Shown here in pieces: positions 18,560-27,551 of a stretch of DNA of 64,000 bases. This DNA comes from Phenylobacterium sp. J367 (lineage in GTDB: Bacteria > Pseudomonadota > Alphaproteobacteria > Caulobacterales > Caulobacteraceae): the NCBI RefSeq assembly GCF_024699985.1, contig NZ_JAJONA010000001.1, positions 2,356,001 through 2,420,000 on the forward strand, given 5' to 3'. A program made the translations under genes and the position numbers. Each line of letters starts with the position of its first letter. Position 1 is the stretch's first letter. Under the pieces are notes generated by a model. It was not told the DNA's origin and searched no databases. It saw only the letters and a program-made list of their open reading frames with translations.

Positions 18560-18567
18560 AAGATCCT

Positions 18568-18667
18568 GTCATCCCGGACGGCCAAAGGCCGATCCGGGAC
18601 CCAGGGGCGGACGCACTGCAGTCGCCCTGGGTCCCGGCTCTCCGCTTCGCTTCGGCCGGGATGACAC
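18568..18667. repeat. Nested palindromic intergenic element (CATCCCGG family)
   Basis: Outer arms TGTCATCCCGG (18568-18578) and CCGGGATGACA (18657-18667) are exact complements; inside them CCGGGACCCAGGG (18594-18606) pairs with CCCTGGGTCCCGG (18625-18637). The whole forms a branched hairpin between DUF885 copies 1 and 2. The CATCCCGG ends match the elements at 62075-62104 and 62371-62400, so this is a dispersed REP-like family. It could end the upstream transcript or stabilise its 3' end; no T-run is present. Confidence 0.8.
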
Positions 18668-18692
18668 CAGTTTGATTTGAGTGAGGACATTG

Positions 18693-20501
18693 ATGAGCCA
18701 GATCGACCGGCGGGGTTTCCTGCTCACTTCCGCCGCGGCGGCCCTCGCGGGTCCGGCGCTGGCCCAGGGCTCGGCCGAGGACGCCAAGCTCCGCGCCCTG
18801 CTCGACGCCATGTACGAGGAAGCGCTGGACGCCTCGCCCGAGCAGGTGACGCGGCTGGGCCTCGACAAGGGGGCCCGCGCGGCCGCCAAGTCGAAGCTGA
18901 ACTCCGAGAGCCTCGCCGACCTCGCCGAGGACCGGGCCCGCAATGCGAGCCAGCTCAGGCGCCTCCAGGCCATCAATCCGCGGAAGCTCAGCCCGCGCAG
19001 CCGCTCGGACTGGGAAGCCGTCCTGTTCACCGCCCGCACCAATGCCGAGGGCGCGAGGTTCGGCTACGGCGACGCCTTCGGCCAGGAGCCCTACGTCCTC
19101 TCCCAGCTCACCGGCGCCTACCAGGACAAGCCGGACTTCCTCGACACCCAGCACGAGATCGAGACCAAGGCCGACGCCGACGCCTACCTGGCCCGCCTTG
19201 AAGCCTTCGCCACCGTCATGGACGAGGAGGTGGAGCGCGTCCGCCATGACGTGGCCAAGGGCGTGGTCCCGCCGGACTTCATCATCGACAAGGCGCTCAC
19301 CCAGATGCGCGGCCTGCGCACCGAGCCCGGCCAGTCGGTGCTCGTCACCTCGGTCGGCAAGCGGGCCGGGGAGAAGGGCATCCGGGGCGACTACGTCGGC
19401 CAGGCATCCGACATCTACACCGGCAAGGTGCTGCCGGCGCTGGAGCGCCAGATTGCGCTCCTGGAGAGCCTGCGGCCCCAGGCCACCCACGACGCCGGCT
19501 GCTGGAAGCTCCCCGACGGCGAGGCGCTCTACCGCCATGCGCTGAAGAACATGACCACCACGACGCTCAGCGCCGACGAGGTCCATGAGCTCGGCCTGGA
19601 GACGGCGAAGTCGCTGTCCGCCCGCGCCGACGTCCTGCTGAAAGGTCAGGGCTATACCCAGGGCTCGGTGGGCGAGCGGATCGCCGCGCTCTTCAAGGAG
19701 ACGAAATACCACTACGCCAACACCGACGCGGCGAAGGAACAGCTCATCGCCGACCTCAACACCTATGTGGAGGCCATCCGGCCGAAGCTGCCCGAGTACT
19801 TCGGCCAACTCCCGCAGGCCCCGGTCGAGATCCGCCGCGTTCCGAAGTTCATCGAGGCCGGCGCGCCCGGCGGCTACTACAACCGCCCCGCCCTCGATGG
19901 CTCGCGGCCCGGCATCTACTGGATCAATCTGCGCGACAGCGCCGAGAACCCCACCTGGACGCTGAAGACGCTCACCTACCACGAGAGCATCCCGGGCCAT
20001 CACCTGCAGCGCACCCTGCAGCAGGAGGGCGACGGCCCGATGCTCCGCCGCACGGCCGGCTTCCCGGCCTTCGCCGAGGGCTGGGCGCTCTACACCGAGG
20101 AGCTGGCCCGCGAGATGGGCATGTACGAGGGCGACCCGCTGGGCGAGGTCGGCATGCTGCAGGCGGCCCTGTTCCGCGCCGCGCGACTCGTCGTCGACAC
20201 CGGCCTGCACGCCAAGCGCTGGAGCCGCGAGAAGGCCGTCGAGACCATGGTGTCCATCGACGGCAGCCCGGTCTCCTCGGCCACCACCGAGATCGAGCGC
20301 TACTGCGTGCGCCCCGCCCAGGCCTGCAGCTACATGGTCGGCAAGCTCACCTGGCTGCGCCTGCGCGAGAAGGCCAAGACCCAGCTCGGCGCCCGCTACG
20401 ACCTGCGCAAGTTCCACGACGCCGTCCTCCTGGGCGGCGCCATGCCCCTGACCGTGCTGGAAGGCGTGGTCGACCGGCACATCGCCGCGAACAAGGCCTG
20501 A
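18693..20501 (+). CDS. DUF885 family metallopeptidase, Tat-exported (copy 2 of 3)
   Basis: A 602-residue DUF885 protein starting at ATG 18693, with GAGGA just upstream. MSQIDRRGFLLTSAAAALAG then PALAQ is a twin-arginine signal with an AxA cleavage site but no lipobox, so unlike copy 1 it should be a soluble periplasmic protein. The zinc motif is HESIPGHH, and FAEGWALYTEELA supplies the further acidic ligand. Conserved blocks with copies 1 and 3 include YVLSQLTGAYQDKPDFLDTQ, HDAGCWKLPDGEALY (copy 1) and DGSRPGIYWINLRD. It was presumably made by tandem duplication followed by divergence. Confidence 0.92.
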   Translation: MSQIDRRGFLLTSAAAALAGPALAQGSAEDAKLRALLDAMYEEALDASPEQVTRLGLDKGARAAAKSKLNSESLADLAEDRARNASQLRRLQAINPRKLSPRSRSDWEAVLFTARTNAEGARFGYGDAFGQEPYVLSQLTGAYQDKPDFLDTQHEIETKADADAYLARLEAFATVMDEEVERVRHDVAKGVVPPDFIIDKALTQMRGLRTEPGQSVLVTSVGKRAGEKGIRGDYVGQASDIYTGKVLPALERQIALLESLRPQATHDAGCWKLPDGEALYRHALKNMTTTTLSADEVHELGLETAKSLSARADVLLKGQGYTQGSVGERIAALFKETKYHYANTDAAKEQLIADLNTYVEAIRPKLPEYFGQLPQAPVEIRRVPKFIEAGAPGGYYNRPALDGSRPGIYWINLRDSAENPTWTLKTLTYHESIPGHHLQRTLQQEGDGPMLRRTAGFPAFAEGWALYTEELAREMGMYEGDPLGEVGMLQAALFRAARLVVDTGLHAKRWSREKAVETMVSIDGSPVSSATTEIERYCVRPAQACSYMVGKLTWLRLREKAKTQLGARYDLRKFHDAVLLGGAMPLTVLEGVVDRHIAANKA

Positions 20502-20509
20502 GTATCCCG

Positions 20510-22337
20510 ATGACCCACCTCGACCGCCGCAGCTTCCTGCTCACCTCGGCGGGCGCAGCGGCTCGTCGCCGCGACCCCGGCGCTGGCCCAGGCCAACACC
20601 GAGGACGCCAGGCTCCGCGCCCAGCTCGACGGCATGTTCGAGACGCTCGTCGACGACAGCCCGCGGTTCGCCACCTCGCTCGGCCTCGACAAGGGCGTCC
20701 GCGCCGGCCTCAAGGCCCAGCTCGACGACAATTCGCTCGCCGCCAAGGCCCGCCGGCTGGGGCGCTCCCGCAAGTGGCTGGGCGAGCTGAAGGCCATCGA
20801 CCGGTCGAAGCTCTCGGCCTCCTCGAAGGTGGACCTCGACGTCGTGCTCTACCAGCAGGAGCGCAGCGTCGCGGCGGGCGACAGGTGGAAGTTTGGCGAC
20901 ACCGGCGGCAACTTCAATCCGTACGTGATCAGCCAGCGTTCGGGATCCTACGCCAACATCCCCGACTTCCTGGACAGCCAGCACAAGGTGGCGGGCGCCG
21001 CCGACGCCGAGGCCTACCTCTCGCGCCTGTCGGCCTTCGCCCGGTCCATGGACAACGACCTGGAGCGCCAGCGCATCGACGTCGCGGCCGGCGTCGTGCC
21101 GCCCGACTTCGTCTGCGACCTGGCTGTCGGCCAGATGAAGGCGCTCCGCGACCAGCCGGCGGCCTCGACCATCATGGTGACCTCGATCGCCAAGAAGGCC
21201 GCCGCCGCCAACCTGCCCGGCGACTGGGCCGCGCGCGCCGAGAAGATCGTCTCGGGCGAGGTGTTCCCGGCCCTCGACCGGCAGATCGCCGGCATGCAGG
21301 CCGCGCGCCGGCTCGCCAAACCGGACACCGGCGTCTGGGCGCTGCCCAATGGCGACGCCTACTACGCCGACTGCGTGAAGGCCTCGACCACCACCAACTA
21401 CACGCCCGACCAGGTCCACCAGATGGGCCTCGACCAGGTGGCCGAGATCAACGCCCGCCTGGACACCATCCTGAAGGGCCAGGGCCTGACGCAGGGGACC
21501 GTCGGCCAGCGTCTCGTGGCGCTGAACAACGATCCCAAGCAGGTCTATCCGGCCACCGACGAAGGCCGCGCCCGGCTGCTCGCCGACCTCAACAAGGACG
21601 TGGCCGACCTCTATGCCCTCATGCCGCGCGCCTTCGCGACCCTGCCCAAGGCCAAGGTCGAGGTCCGGCGCGTGCCGGTGTTCATCCAGGACGGCGCGGC
21701 CAATGGCTACTACCAGTCGGCCGCCCTCGACGGCTCCCGGCCCGCGGCCTTCTACATCAACCTCAAAGAGACGTCGGACTGGCCGCGCTACAACCTGAAG
21801 ACCCTCGCCGTCCACGAGACCGTTCCGGGCCACCACCTGCAGGTCGCGCTGACCCAGGAGAGCGACCGTATTCCGATCCTGCGCCGCACCGGCTTCGGCT
21901 TCTCGGCCTTCTCGGAGGGCTGGGCGCTCTATTCGGAACAGCTTGCCGACGAGATGGGCGCCTACGAGGGCGACCCGTTGGGCCAGGCCGGCTACCTGCA
22001 GTCGCTGCTGTTCCGCGCCGCCCGCTTGGTCACCGACACCGGCATCCACGCCAAGCGGTGGACCCGGGCCCAGGCCACCCAGTACATGGTCGACACCATC
22101 GGCAACACGCCGACCCGCGCCCAGCGTGAGGTGGAGCGCTACTTCTCCAGCCCCGGCCAGGCCAACTCCTACAAGGTCGGCCACACCGTCTGGGCCAAGG
22201 TCCGCGAGGACGCGAGGAAGAAGCTCGGCCCGAAGTTCGACCTCAAGGCCTACCACGACGCCGTCCTGCTCTCCGGCGCCATGCCGCTGACGGTGCTGGA
22301 GCGCCACGTGGACGCGTGGGTTCAGGGACAGGGGTAG
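20510..22337 (+). CDS. DUF885 family metallopeptidase, Tat-exported (copy 3 of 3; one apparent frameshift error)
   Basis: Starts eight bases after copy 2 with MTHLDRRSFLLTSAGAA, another twin-arginine signal. An extra G at 20560-20561 shifts the frame inside the signal peptide; deleting it gives AALVAATPALAQANTEDARL, a normal hydrophobic core and cleavage site, and a 608-residue protein. The zinc motif is HETVPGHH, with FSEGWALYSEQLA. Unlike copies 1 and 2 it lacks the HDAGCWKLPDGEA block (here KPDTGVWALPNGDAYY), so it may differ in substrate. It is followed by a palindromic repeat shared with the convergent LytTR gene. Confidence 0.9.
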
Positions 22338-22341
22338 CCCT

Positions 22342-22486
22342 GTCCCTCCCTTAATGGGGAGGGTCGACTCGCCGCAGGCGAGCGGGGTGGGGGAGTTGCG
22401 TCCAAGCGCTGACTCTCAGACCTCGCCCCACGCCTCCCCACCCTGCGCGCGTGCCGCGCGCTGTCCCTCCCCATTAAGGGAGGGAC
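22342..22486. repeat. Palindromic intergenic element, CCCTCCC family (full copy)
   Basis: The left arm at 22342-22363 and the right arm at 22465-22486 are exact 22-base reverse complements, each itself a hairpin of the TCCCTCCC-TTAA-type. Between them are GGGTGGGG and CCCCACCC segments. The element fills the gap between the convergent DUF885 copy 3 and the LytTR gene and could act as a two-way terminator. Related elements are at 25124, 32851, 42111 and 57372, with single hairpins elsewhere. Confidence 0.85.
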
Positions 22487-22487
22487 C

Positions 22488-23243
22488 CTAAAACCACCCC
22501 GCGTCCTTCAGCGCCGGCGCGTTGCTGCGGCTGACCGGGACCACCAGACCGCACTTCAGCTTCGCCTCGCCCCGGCCGCGCAGCCAGGCGACCTCGTCGA
22601 TGGCGTCGGCGGCCACCCACCAGGACCGGTGGGTCTGGAACCCGGCCACGCCGGCCAGCTCCGACAGCGCGTCGCCGAACCGGGCGGTCACCAGCTCTTC
22701 CCCCGCGTCGGTGTGGACGCGCAGGTAGTGGTCCTCGGCCTCCACGGCGATCAGGGCCGCGGCGCGGCGCTTGGCCGACAGCCGCTTGCGGAACGCCGCC
22801 GCCGGGTCTTCCGCCGGCGGCCGCTCCACCTCCACCACCACCGGCCTGTGGGCCCAGGCGAACTGGCGGAAGGTCATGGTGGCGAAGCTGACCACGAACA
22901 CCTGGAACCACGGCTGGGCGATGTTCTCGGGTCCCAGCCGCATCTCGGTCATCACATGGTTGGTCACGCCCACCAGCACGGTCACGAACGGCGTCATCAG
23001 CACGCTGGCCATCGTCACCCGCAGCCAGAAGTGGTTGACCGCGCGGCGCAGCGGCTCGTCGATCGCCGTGCCGATCAGGCCGCCGCCCACCATGCAGACG
23101 AACCAGTAGACGAAGCGCTCCTCCAGCGGCCGCTGCGACGACCCGAAGGGCCCGAGGAAGGCCATGACCACGCCGATCGCCACATAGAGCGCGACGTCGG
23201 CGGCCAGGCGGCGCGTCCAGGCGGGCAGGGCGGTCGGCGGCAT
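22488..23243 (-). CDS. LytTR-family membrane-linked DNA-binding regulator
   Basis: A 251-residue protein: four hydrophobic segments in the first 130 residues (DVALYVAIGVVMAFLGPFGS, FVYWFVCMVGGGLIGTAIDE, VTMASVLMTPFVTVLVGVTN, FQVFVVSFATMTFRQFAW), then a C-terminal LytTR DNA-binding domain beginning at ALIAVEAEDHYLRVHTDAGE and including GFQTHRSWWVA and LKCGLVVPVSRS. I start at ATG 23243, with GGAG six bases upstream, so the 21-bp-spaced repeats lie in its promoter region. The divergent gene encodes a DUF2306 membrane protein; LytTR/DUF2306 pairs recur in bacterial genomes. Confidence 0.88.
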   Translation of the reverse strand: MPPTALPAWTRRLAADVALYVAIGVVMAFLGPFGSSQRPLEERFVYWFVCMVGGGLIGTAIDEPLRRAVNHFWLRVTMASVLMTPFVTVLVGVTNHVMTEMRLGPENIAQPWFQVFVVSFATMTFRQFAWAHRPVVVEVERPPAEDPAAAFRKRLSAKRRAAALIAVEAEDHYLRVHTDAGEELVTARFGDALSELAGVAGFQTHRSWWVAADAIDEVAWLRGRGEAKLKCGLVVPVSRSNAPALKDAGWF

Positions 23244-23265
23244 CCAGGCTCCGGACCCGGTGAAT

Positions 23266-23335
23266 CGTTCGCGTCCGATCCTGCACGACTTGCGAAAAGC
23301 CCGCATCCGTTCGCGAAGCGACGGCGCCATTCGCG
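23266..23335 (-). promoter_or_regulatory. Candidate LytTR operator: four GCG-centred repeats at 20-21 bp spacing
   Basis: Four TTCGCG/TTGCGA repeats read in the same direction, with their GCG triplets at 23271, 23292, 23313 and 23333 (steps 21, 21, 20). They occupy the gap between the LytTR gene (start 23243) and the divergent DUF2306 gene (start 23401). LytTR proteins bind direct repeats spaced about two helical turns, so the array is a natural operator for this regulator controlling itself and its neighbour. Sequence pattern is seen; binding is inferred. Confidence 0.55.
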
Positions 23336-23400
23336 GGTTCGCCCCTCGACGCCCGACGGCGGTTCCGGCGATCCAGCGCCCGTCGAAACCGGAGCGTCGC

Positions 23401-24018
23401 ATGAGCCGTCCCCTCGCCACCGCCGGCTGGAGCCTCGCCGCCTTCCTGAGCATGGGCGTGGCCATCTATTCCTACCGCTACCTGCCGCAGGTCGGGCCGA
23501 TGGCCGACGGCGTGCTGGCCAACCTCTTTGCGCGGCCCTGGCTGATGGTGCATGCGGGCGGCGCGGCCACCGCCCTGCTGCTCGGCCCCTTCCAGTTCCT
23601 GCCGGCGCTCCGCCGGCGTGCGCCGCGCGTCCACCGCTACGCCGGCCGCGCCTATGCCGTCGCCTGCCTGGTCGGCGGGGTCTCGGGTCTGGTCCTGGCC
23701 ATGGGGACCACCGCCGGCACGATCGCGGCCGTAGGCTTCGGCCTGCTCGCGCCCGCCTGGATCTACACCACCGCCCAGGGCTGGCTGACCGCGCGCGCCC
23801 GGCGTTTCGACGAGCACCGCCGCTGGATGATCCGCTCCTTCGCGCTCACCTTCGCGGCGGTGACGCTGCGCCTCTACCTGCCGATCGGCATCATGGCCGG
23901 CCTGACCTTCGAGCAGATCTACGTGGCCACCGCCTGGATCTCCTGGATCCCCAACCTGCTGGTCGTCGAGCTCTGGATGCGCCGCGGGACCCTGTTCCGC
24001 CCGCTGGCCGCCGCGTGA
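23401..24018 (+). CDS. DUF2306 family membrane protein
   Basis: A 205-residue integral membrane protein with about five hydrophobic segments, a conserved HAGGAATALLLGPFQFLPAL region, RVHRYAGRAY and FDEHRRWMIRSFALTF blocks, both typical of DUF2306. The ATG at 23401 has GGAG nearby. The histidines around residues 50, 80 and 143 resemble those of heme-binding DUF2306/DUF4149-like membrane proteins, but no function is proven. It is transcribed away from the LytTR gene across a repeated operator-like region, which points to joint regulation. Confidence 0.87.
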   Translation: MSRPLATAGWSLAAFLSMGVAIYSYRYLPQVGPMADGVLANLFARPWLMVHAGGAATALLLGPFQFLPALRRRAPRVHRYAGRAYAVACLVGGVSGLVLAMGTTAGTIAAVGFGLLAPAWIYTTAQGWLTARARRFDEHRRWMIRSFALTFAAVTLRLYLPIGIMAGLTFEQIYVATAWISWIPNLLVVELWMRRGTLFRPLAAA

Positions 24019-24105
24019 TCACGCGCTGCTGACATGCCGCTGTCAGCAGTCCGGGTCTAGGGTGCCCAAAGGTTGGCTGGAACGAAGCCCCGAAGGGAGA
24101 CCCCG

Positions 24106-24747
24106 ATGTCCGATCTCGTCTTCTACACGAACCCCATGTCCCGCGGCCGGATCATCCGGTGGATGCTCGAGGAGGTGGGCCAGCCCTACGAGACGGTGCT
24201 CGTCGACTGGGCCAACAAGTCCGCCGATTTCCTCGCCGTGAACCCCATGGGCAAGGTGCCCGCCATCAAGCACGGCGACACCGTCGTCACCGAATGCGGC
24301 GCGATCTGCGCCTACCTGGCCGACGCCTTCCCGCAGGCGGGGCTCGCCCCGCCTCCTGGCAGCAAGGACCGCGGTCCCTACTATCGCTGGCTGTTCTTCG
24401 CCGCCGGCCCGATCGAGCAGGCGGTGGGCGCCAAGTCGATGGGCTGGGAGGCGCCGCCCGAGCGCGAGATGATGCTGGGCTACGGCAATCTCGACCGTGT
24501 GCTCGACACCCTGGAAGGCGCCCTCGACGGCCGCGCCTTCGTGGCCGGCGACGCGTTCACCGCCGCCGACCTCTACCTCGCCTCTCACCTCGCCTGGGGC
24601 ATGCAGTTCGGAACGCTCGAGAAGCGCCCGGCCTTCGAGGCCTATGCTGAGCGCCACACCTCCAGGCCCGCGGCGAAGCGGGCGGCGGAGATCGACGACG
24701 GCCTCATCGCGGCGGCGCAGCAGCCGCAGCCGGAGCCCGCTGAATAA
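24106..24747 (+). CDS. Glutathione S-transferase family protein
   Basis: A 213-residue GST with a thioredoxin-like N-domain (VFYTNPMSRGRIIRWMLEEV; PMGKVPAI containing the cis-proline; VVTECGAICAYLADAF, residues about 64-80) and a helical C-domain with GDAFTAADLYLAS, the N-capping box. The residue at the catalytic Ser/Tyr/Cys position in TNPMSRG is probably Ser13. ATG 24106 follows AAGGGAGA. Substrate unknown. Its last 44 bases overlap the convergent glyoxalase gene. Confidence 0.92.
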   Translation: MSDLVFYTNPMSRGRIIRWMLEEVGQPYETVLVDWANKSADFLAVNPMGKVPAIKHGDTVVTECGAICAYLADAFPQAGLAPPPGSKDRGPYYRWLFFAAGPIEQAVGAKSMGWEAPPEREMMLGYGNLDRVLDTLEGALDGRAFVAGDAFTAADLYLASHLAWGMQFGTLEKRPAFEAYAERHTSRPAAKRAAEIDDGLIAAAQQPQPEPAE

Positions 24748-25114
24748 GGTCCCACTTGGCGCCGTAGAGGTCCTCGAACACCGCGACGGTCCCGTAGGGC
24801 TCCCGTCGCGGCTCTTCCAGGAAGCGGACCCCGGCCGCGGTCATGCGCGCATGATCGCGGTCGAAGTCGTCGGTCTCCAGGAACAGGAACACCCGCCCCG
24901 CCGCCTGGTCACCCACCGCGCGCGCCTGCTCGGCATTGGCCTTGGCCAGCAGCAGGCCGGCGTCCGACCCTGGCGGCCGCACCACCACCCAGCGCTTGCC
25001 GCCCCCCATGTCGGTGTCCTCGACCAGGTCGAAGCCCACCTTGCCGACGTAGAAGTCCCGCGCCTCCGCATAGTCGCGGACGAGCAGGGCGGTGAGGGAC
25101 AGGCGCTGGGTCAT
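24704..25114 (-). CDS. Glyoxalase/bleomycin-resistance (VOC) family protein
   Basis: A 136-residue VOC protein: LSLTALLVRDYAEARDFYV at the start, GFDLVEDTDMGGGKRWVVVR, then VFLFLETDDFDRDHARMTAA and GVRFLEEPRREPYGTVAVFE, DLYGAKWDLIQ. These are the two beta-alpha-beta-beta-beta halves that form the VOC metal site. Whether it is a lyase, dioxygenase or antibiotic-binding protein cannot be decided. The Ala/Pro-rich C-terminus overlaps the GST gene by 44 bases. Confidence 0.9.
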   Translation of the reverse strand: MTQRLSLTALLVRDYAEARDFYVGKVGFDLVEDTDMGGGKRWVVVRPPGSDAGLLLAKANAEQARAVGDQAAGRVFLFLETDDFDRDHARMTAAGVRFLEEPRREPYGTVAVFEDLYGAKWDLIQRAPAAAAAPPR

Positions 25115-25123
25115 GCGCCCCTT

Positions 25124-25312
25124 TTACCTCCCCTGTGAGCGGCAGCGAACGGGGGAGGGGGACCGTCGGCCGAGCGTAGCGGAGAGCCGATGGTGGAGGG
25201 GGCGGAGGCCGGCCGTGCGCGCGGCTCGCCCCCTCCACCGCGCGCTCTTCAGCCGGCTTGCGCCGGCCTCGGCGAGCGGTCCCCCCTCCCCCGCTGCGCA
25301 GGGGAGGAGTGG
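25124..25312. repeat. Palindromic intergenic element, CCCTCCC family (diverged full copy)
   Basis: GGGGGAGGGGGACCG near 25151-25165 pairs with CGGTCCCCCCTCCCCC near 25277-25292, and GGTGGAGGGGGC near 25192 with GCCCCCTCCACC near 25229; outermost are CCTCCCC and GGGGAGG. The element fills the gap between the glyoxalase and EF-G-like genes. Arms are less perfect than in the other copies. Confidence 0.7.
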
Positions 25313-25315
25313 GGG

Positions 25316-27346
25316 TCAGGCCGTCGCCCCCGCCCGCGCGGCGTTCGACGCCTCCTCGGCCAGCCGCCCGGTCAGTTCGCTCATGTGGTCGAAGTCGGCC
25401 TCGAAGGCGCCCAGGCCCTGGGTCAGGCCGCGCAGCTCAGCGATCAGGTGCTGGCGCTCGCTCTGCGGCAGGTAGGCCTCGATCCGCTCCCAGCCGCGCC
25501 AGTCCTCGCGGGGCGCGAGCCCCAGGATCTGGCCACGCCGGGCCGTGAGCGCGGACGTCACGTTCGAGGCGCTGGGGCTCGGCGAATAGACCGTCAGCTT
25601 CTCGATCGGCTCCAGCAGCGTCGAGCCGCACTGCTTGAGCGCCTCGTCGATGGCCAGCTTCCCGGCGATCCGGAAGGCCATTTCGGAGGAGTCGACGCTG
25701 TGGGTCTGGCCGTCCACCAGGGTCACCTCCAGGTCGGTGACGGGGAAGCCCAGCGGCCCCTTCTCCAACCCGTCGCGGACGCCCTGCTCGACGGCCGGAA
25801 TCCACTGCTTGGGCACCGCGCCGCCGACCACCTTGGAGACGAACGAGAAGCCGGAGCCGCGGGGCAGGGGCTTCACCTCGATGGAGACGTCGGCGAACTG
25901 GCCGTGGCCGCCGGACTGCTTCTTGTGCCGCGCCCGGTGGGCGACGCCCCGCTGGATGGTCTCGCGGTAGGGCGTCTTCGGGTCGGCGGTGTCGATCTCC
26001 ACCCCCGAACCGGCGCTTCAGCCGCTCGAGGGCCAACCGCAGGTGCCCTCGCCCTGGCCGGCCAGCAGCACCTGGCGGGCCTCCGCGTCGTGGGTCAGCG
26101 ACAGGCCCGGGTCCTCCTCGATCAGCTTGTTGAGCGCGCCGGACAGCCTGACGTCGTCCTTGCGGTTGTGGGCCGAGAGCGCCACGGCGAACAGCGGCCG
26201 CCTCGGCCGCACCTCGTTCTTGAGCTGCTGGGCCTGGCCGGTGAGCGACAGGATCTGCCCGGCCGAGGCCTGCTCGACCTTGCCGATCGCCACCACCTCG
26301 CCGACCGGCGCGGCGGTGACCTTCTTCAGTGTCGCGCCCTGCACGGAGAACAGGCCCCCGACCCGCGAGCGGTCGCCGGTGGGCAGCACCAGCTCGGCGC
26401 CGTCGTCCAGCTTCTGGCCAAACACCCGCGCATAGGCGAGCTTGCCGGACTGGCCCGCATAGGCCGCCTTCAGCACATAGGCGCCCTTGGTGACGCCCAG
26501 CCGCTCCGCCGCCTTGTCGGCCAGCGGCGCCTCGTGGCGCAGGGCCTTGAGGAGGCGCTGCACGCCGAAGCCGTTGGAGGCCGAGCCGAAGAACACCGGC
26601 ACGATCAGCCCTTCCTGCATCTCGCGCACCAGGTCGCCGAACACCGCGTCCACCGAGGGCGTCACGTCGGAAAGGAGCTGTTCCAGGAGGTCGTCGTCGA
26701 AGTCGGCGATCTGCTCCAGCATGTGGAAGCGCGCCTCGGCCTCGGCGTCCTTCAGGTCCGCGGGGATCTCCACCTGCAGGGGTTCGCCCGGCCGGTAGAC
26801 GAAGGCGCGTTCCAGGGCCAGGTCGATGAAGCCGGTGACGTGCTCGCCCTCCCAGGTCGGGATCTGCCGGGCCACCAGAGGCGCGGAGCTTACGGGTGCG
26901 AGCGCGTCCAGCAGCTCCTGCAGGGAGCCGCGGGCCTGGTCCATCTTGTTGATGAAGAGGGCGTGCGGCACGCCCAGCCGCTCCAGCTCGCGCAGGGTCG
27001 GCTGCAGGAGCTGGGCCTTGTTGGGATCGGGCTCGGCCACGACGATCGCCAGGTCCACCGCCGCCAGCGCCGCGTCCGTGTCGGCGCAGAACTCCAGCGA
27101 GCCCGGGCAGTCGATCACCGCATAGCGGTCGCCCATGAAGTCGAAGCCGGCGAGGTTCAGCTCGACGGAATGGCCGCGGGCGCGCGCCTCGGGGCTCGAG
27201 TCGCCCACCATCTCGCCGCCGCCGCCGGCCCGCGCGTGCGTCGCGCCGGTCGCCAGCAGCAGGGCTTCCATCAGCGTGGTCTTGCCGGCGCTCGTGGGGC
27301 CGACGAGCGCGAGCGCCCGAACCGACCCCTGGGTCTGGATTGGCAT
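25316..27346 (-). CDS. EF-G-like translational GTPase (two apparent frame breaks)
   Basis: About 676 residues related to elongation factor G, starting at ATG 27346 behind GGAGGA. The G domain has P-loop GPTSAGKTT (residues 16-24), DCPG (G3) and NKMD (G4), but the switch-I/effector block reads ARGHSVELN instead of the canonical RGITI. Domains II-V follow, with GGHGQFADVSIEVKPLPRGS in domain IV and RGQILG in domain V. A missing G at about 26045 and an extra C at 26002-26006 (plus strand) bracket GHLRLALERLKRRFG, which lies in the third frame, so both look like errors. It is a paralogue of the true EF-G rather than the housekeeping factor; its role is unknown. Confidence 0.85.
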
Positions 27347-27524
27347 GTTGGGTCCTCCCATCACCTGTGGCGCTGGGAGGCACTCCGACGACGCCTCCTC
27401 GGCGCGATGAAAGGGCGGTCAGGGACCAGAACAGGCTGGCCGACGCCGCCTCTGGGAAAACGCTACGCCTGTGGATTGCCGTCGGCTAGCGGCGCCGCGT
27501 TCACGGGCCGGTGATCGCAGCCAT

Positions 27525-27544
27525 CCCTCCCCTTCAGGGGAGGG
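27525..27544. repeat. Single palindrome CCCTCCCCTTCAGGGGAGGG
   Basis: A 20-base near-perfect palindrome, identical to the arm at 32851-32870 and to 42112-42131. It lies seven bases after the end of the EAL gene (27552 being its stop) and in the leader region of the EF-G-like gene. As a strong GC hairpin at a gene 3' end it could work as a transcript end or stabiliser. Confidence 0.8.
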
Positions 27545-27551
27545 GTAGGGC

